Shown piece after piece: positions 23,150 to 23,359 of a stretch of 23,359 nucleotides of DNA. Every line of letters begins with the position of its first letter. The stretch's first letter is position 1. Where the stretch lies: the NCBI GenBank assembly GCA_002431545.1, contig DJFY01000038.1:9209-32567 (forward strand), in the 5' to 3' direction. The translations under genes were made by a program, and so were the position numbers. The DNA comes from Cellvibrionales bacterium UBA5860. GTDB lineage: Bacteria; Pseudomonadota; Gammaproteobacteria; Pseudomonadales; Porticoccaceae. The notes beneath the pieces are model-generated. The model searched no databases and was not told the DNA's origin. It worked only from the letters and a program-made list of their open reading frames with translations.

Positions 23150-23359
23150 TTAGATAACCAGTGACAGGCCACCGTCCATCACGATGATGGAGCCGGTGAT
23201 AAAGTCCGAAGCCGGGCTGGCCATCAGCACGGTAAGGCCATACCAGTCCTCGGGCACGCTGTAGTTTTCGGTCGGCGTCTTGTTGACGATATAGTCCACC
23301 AGTTTGTTCTTTTTGGGGCCTTCACAGGGCATCATCTCCGTATCCACCAGGCCAGGCAG
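23150..23359 (-). CDS. Short-chain dehydrogenase/reductase, C-terminal part (start outside window)
   Basis: The frame is open to the window edge and gives the last 69 residues of a third SDR paralogue, beginning LPGLVDTEMMPCEGP and ending DFITGSIIVMDGGLSLVI. The N-terminal cofactor domain and catalytic residues lie beyond base 23359. The Cys-containing TEMMPC loop and the C-terminal ASDFITGSIIV motif match the other two SDRs. By eye it is nearer to the middle SDR, with which it shares GPKK and VDYIV. A GTG at 23347 lies inside the fold and is not the start. Confidence 0.9.
   Translation of the reverse strand: MPGLVDTEMMPCEGPKKNKLVDYIVNKTPTENYSVPEDWYGLTVLMASPASDFITGSIIVMDGGLSLVI

Overview
The window is chromosomal DNA of a moderately GC-rich gammaproteobacterium. 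The gene order leuC-leuD-leuB-asd-fimV-truA-trpF-accD-folC-dedD-cvpA-purF-metZ is the one I know from Pseudomonas aeruginosa. The envelope genes (fimV, tgpA) and the oxidative catabolic cluster at the right end would suit a marine Pseudomonadales/Cellvibrionales-type bacterium. That placement is inference, not a database match.

Bases 1-18651 (+ strand) are a dense housekeeping block. It holds the leucine genes (leuC 3' part, leuD, leuB), aspartate-semialdehyde dehydrogenase (asd), the polar-pole and type IV pilus organiser fimV, tRNA pseudouridine synthase truA, trpF, and then accD-folC-dedD-cvpA-purF-metZ. A moxR-DUF58-tgpA set follows, joined to metZ by a 4-base overlap. Many junctions overlap or nearly touch (ATGA or TTGA), so long polycistronic mRNAs are likely. 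Three gaps break the block: leuD-leuB (316 b), asd-fimV (475 b) and truA-trpF (about 247 b). The first two lie where P. aeruginosa carries an extra gene.

Bases 18713-23359 (- strand) converge on this block and form an accessory oxidoreductase cluster. Read in the direction of transcription it is: an SDR cut by the window edge, a 645-b gap, a second SDR, a third SDR, a luciferase-like flavin monooxygenase and a DODA-type (LigB/YgiD fold) extradiol dioxygenase. The three SDRs are paralogues sharing an unusual TEMMPCxGP loop. This is the least ordinary part of the window. It looks like part of a catabolic pathway for a cyclic or aromatic compound, but the substrate cannot be read from the sequence. 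The gap between the first two SDRs holds a 62-codon open stretch with no usual start codon, possibly a gene remnant, and a cluster of inverted repeats.

No tRNA, rRNA, CRISPR array, insertion sequence or prophage gene was seen.
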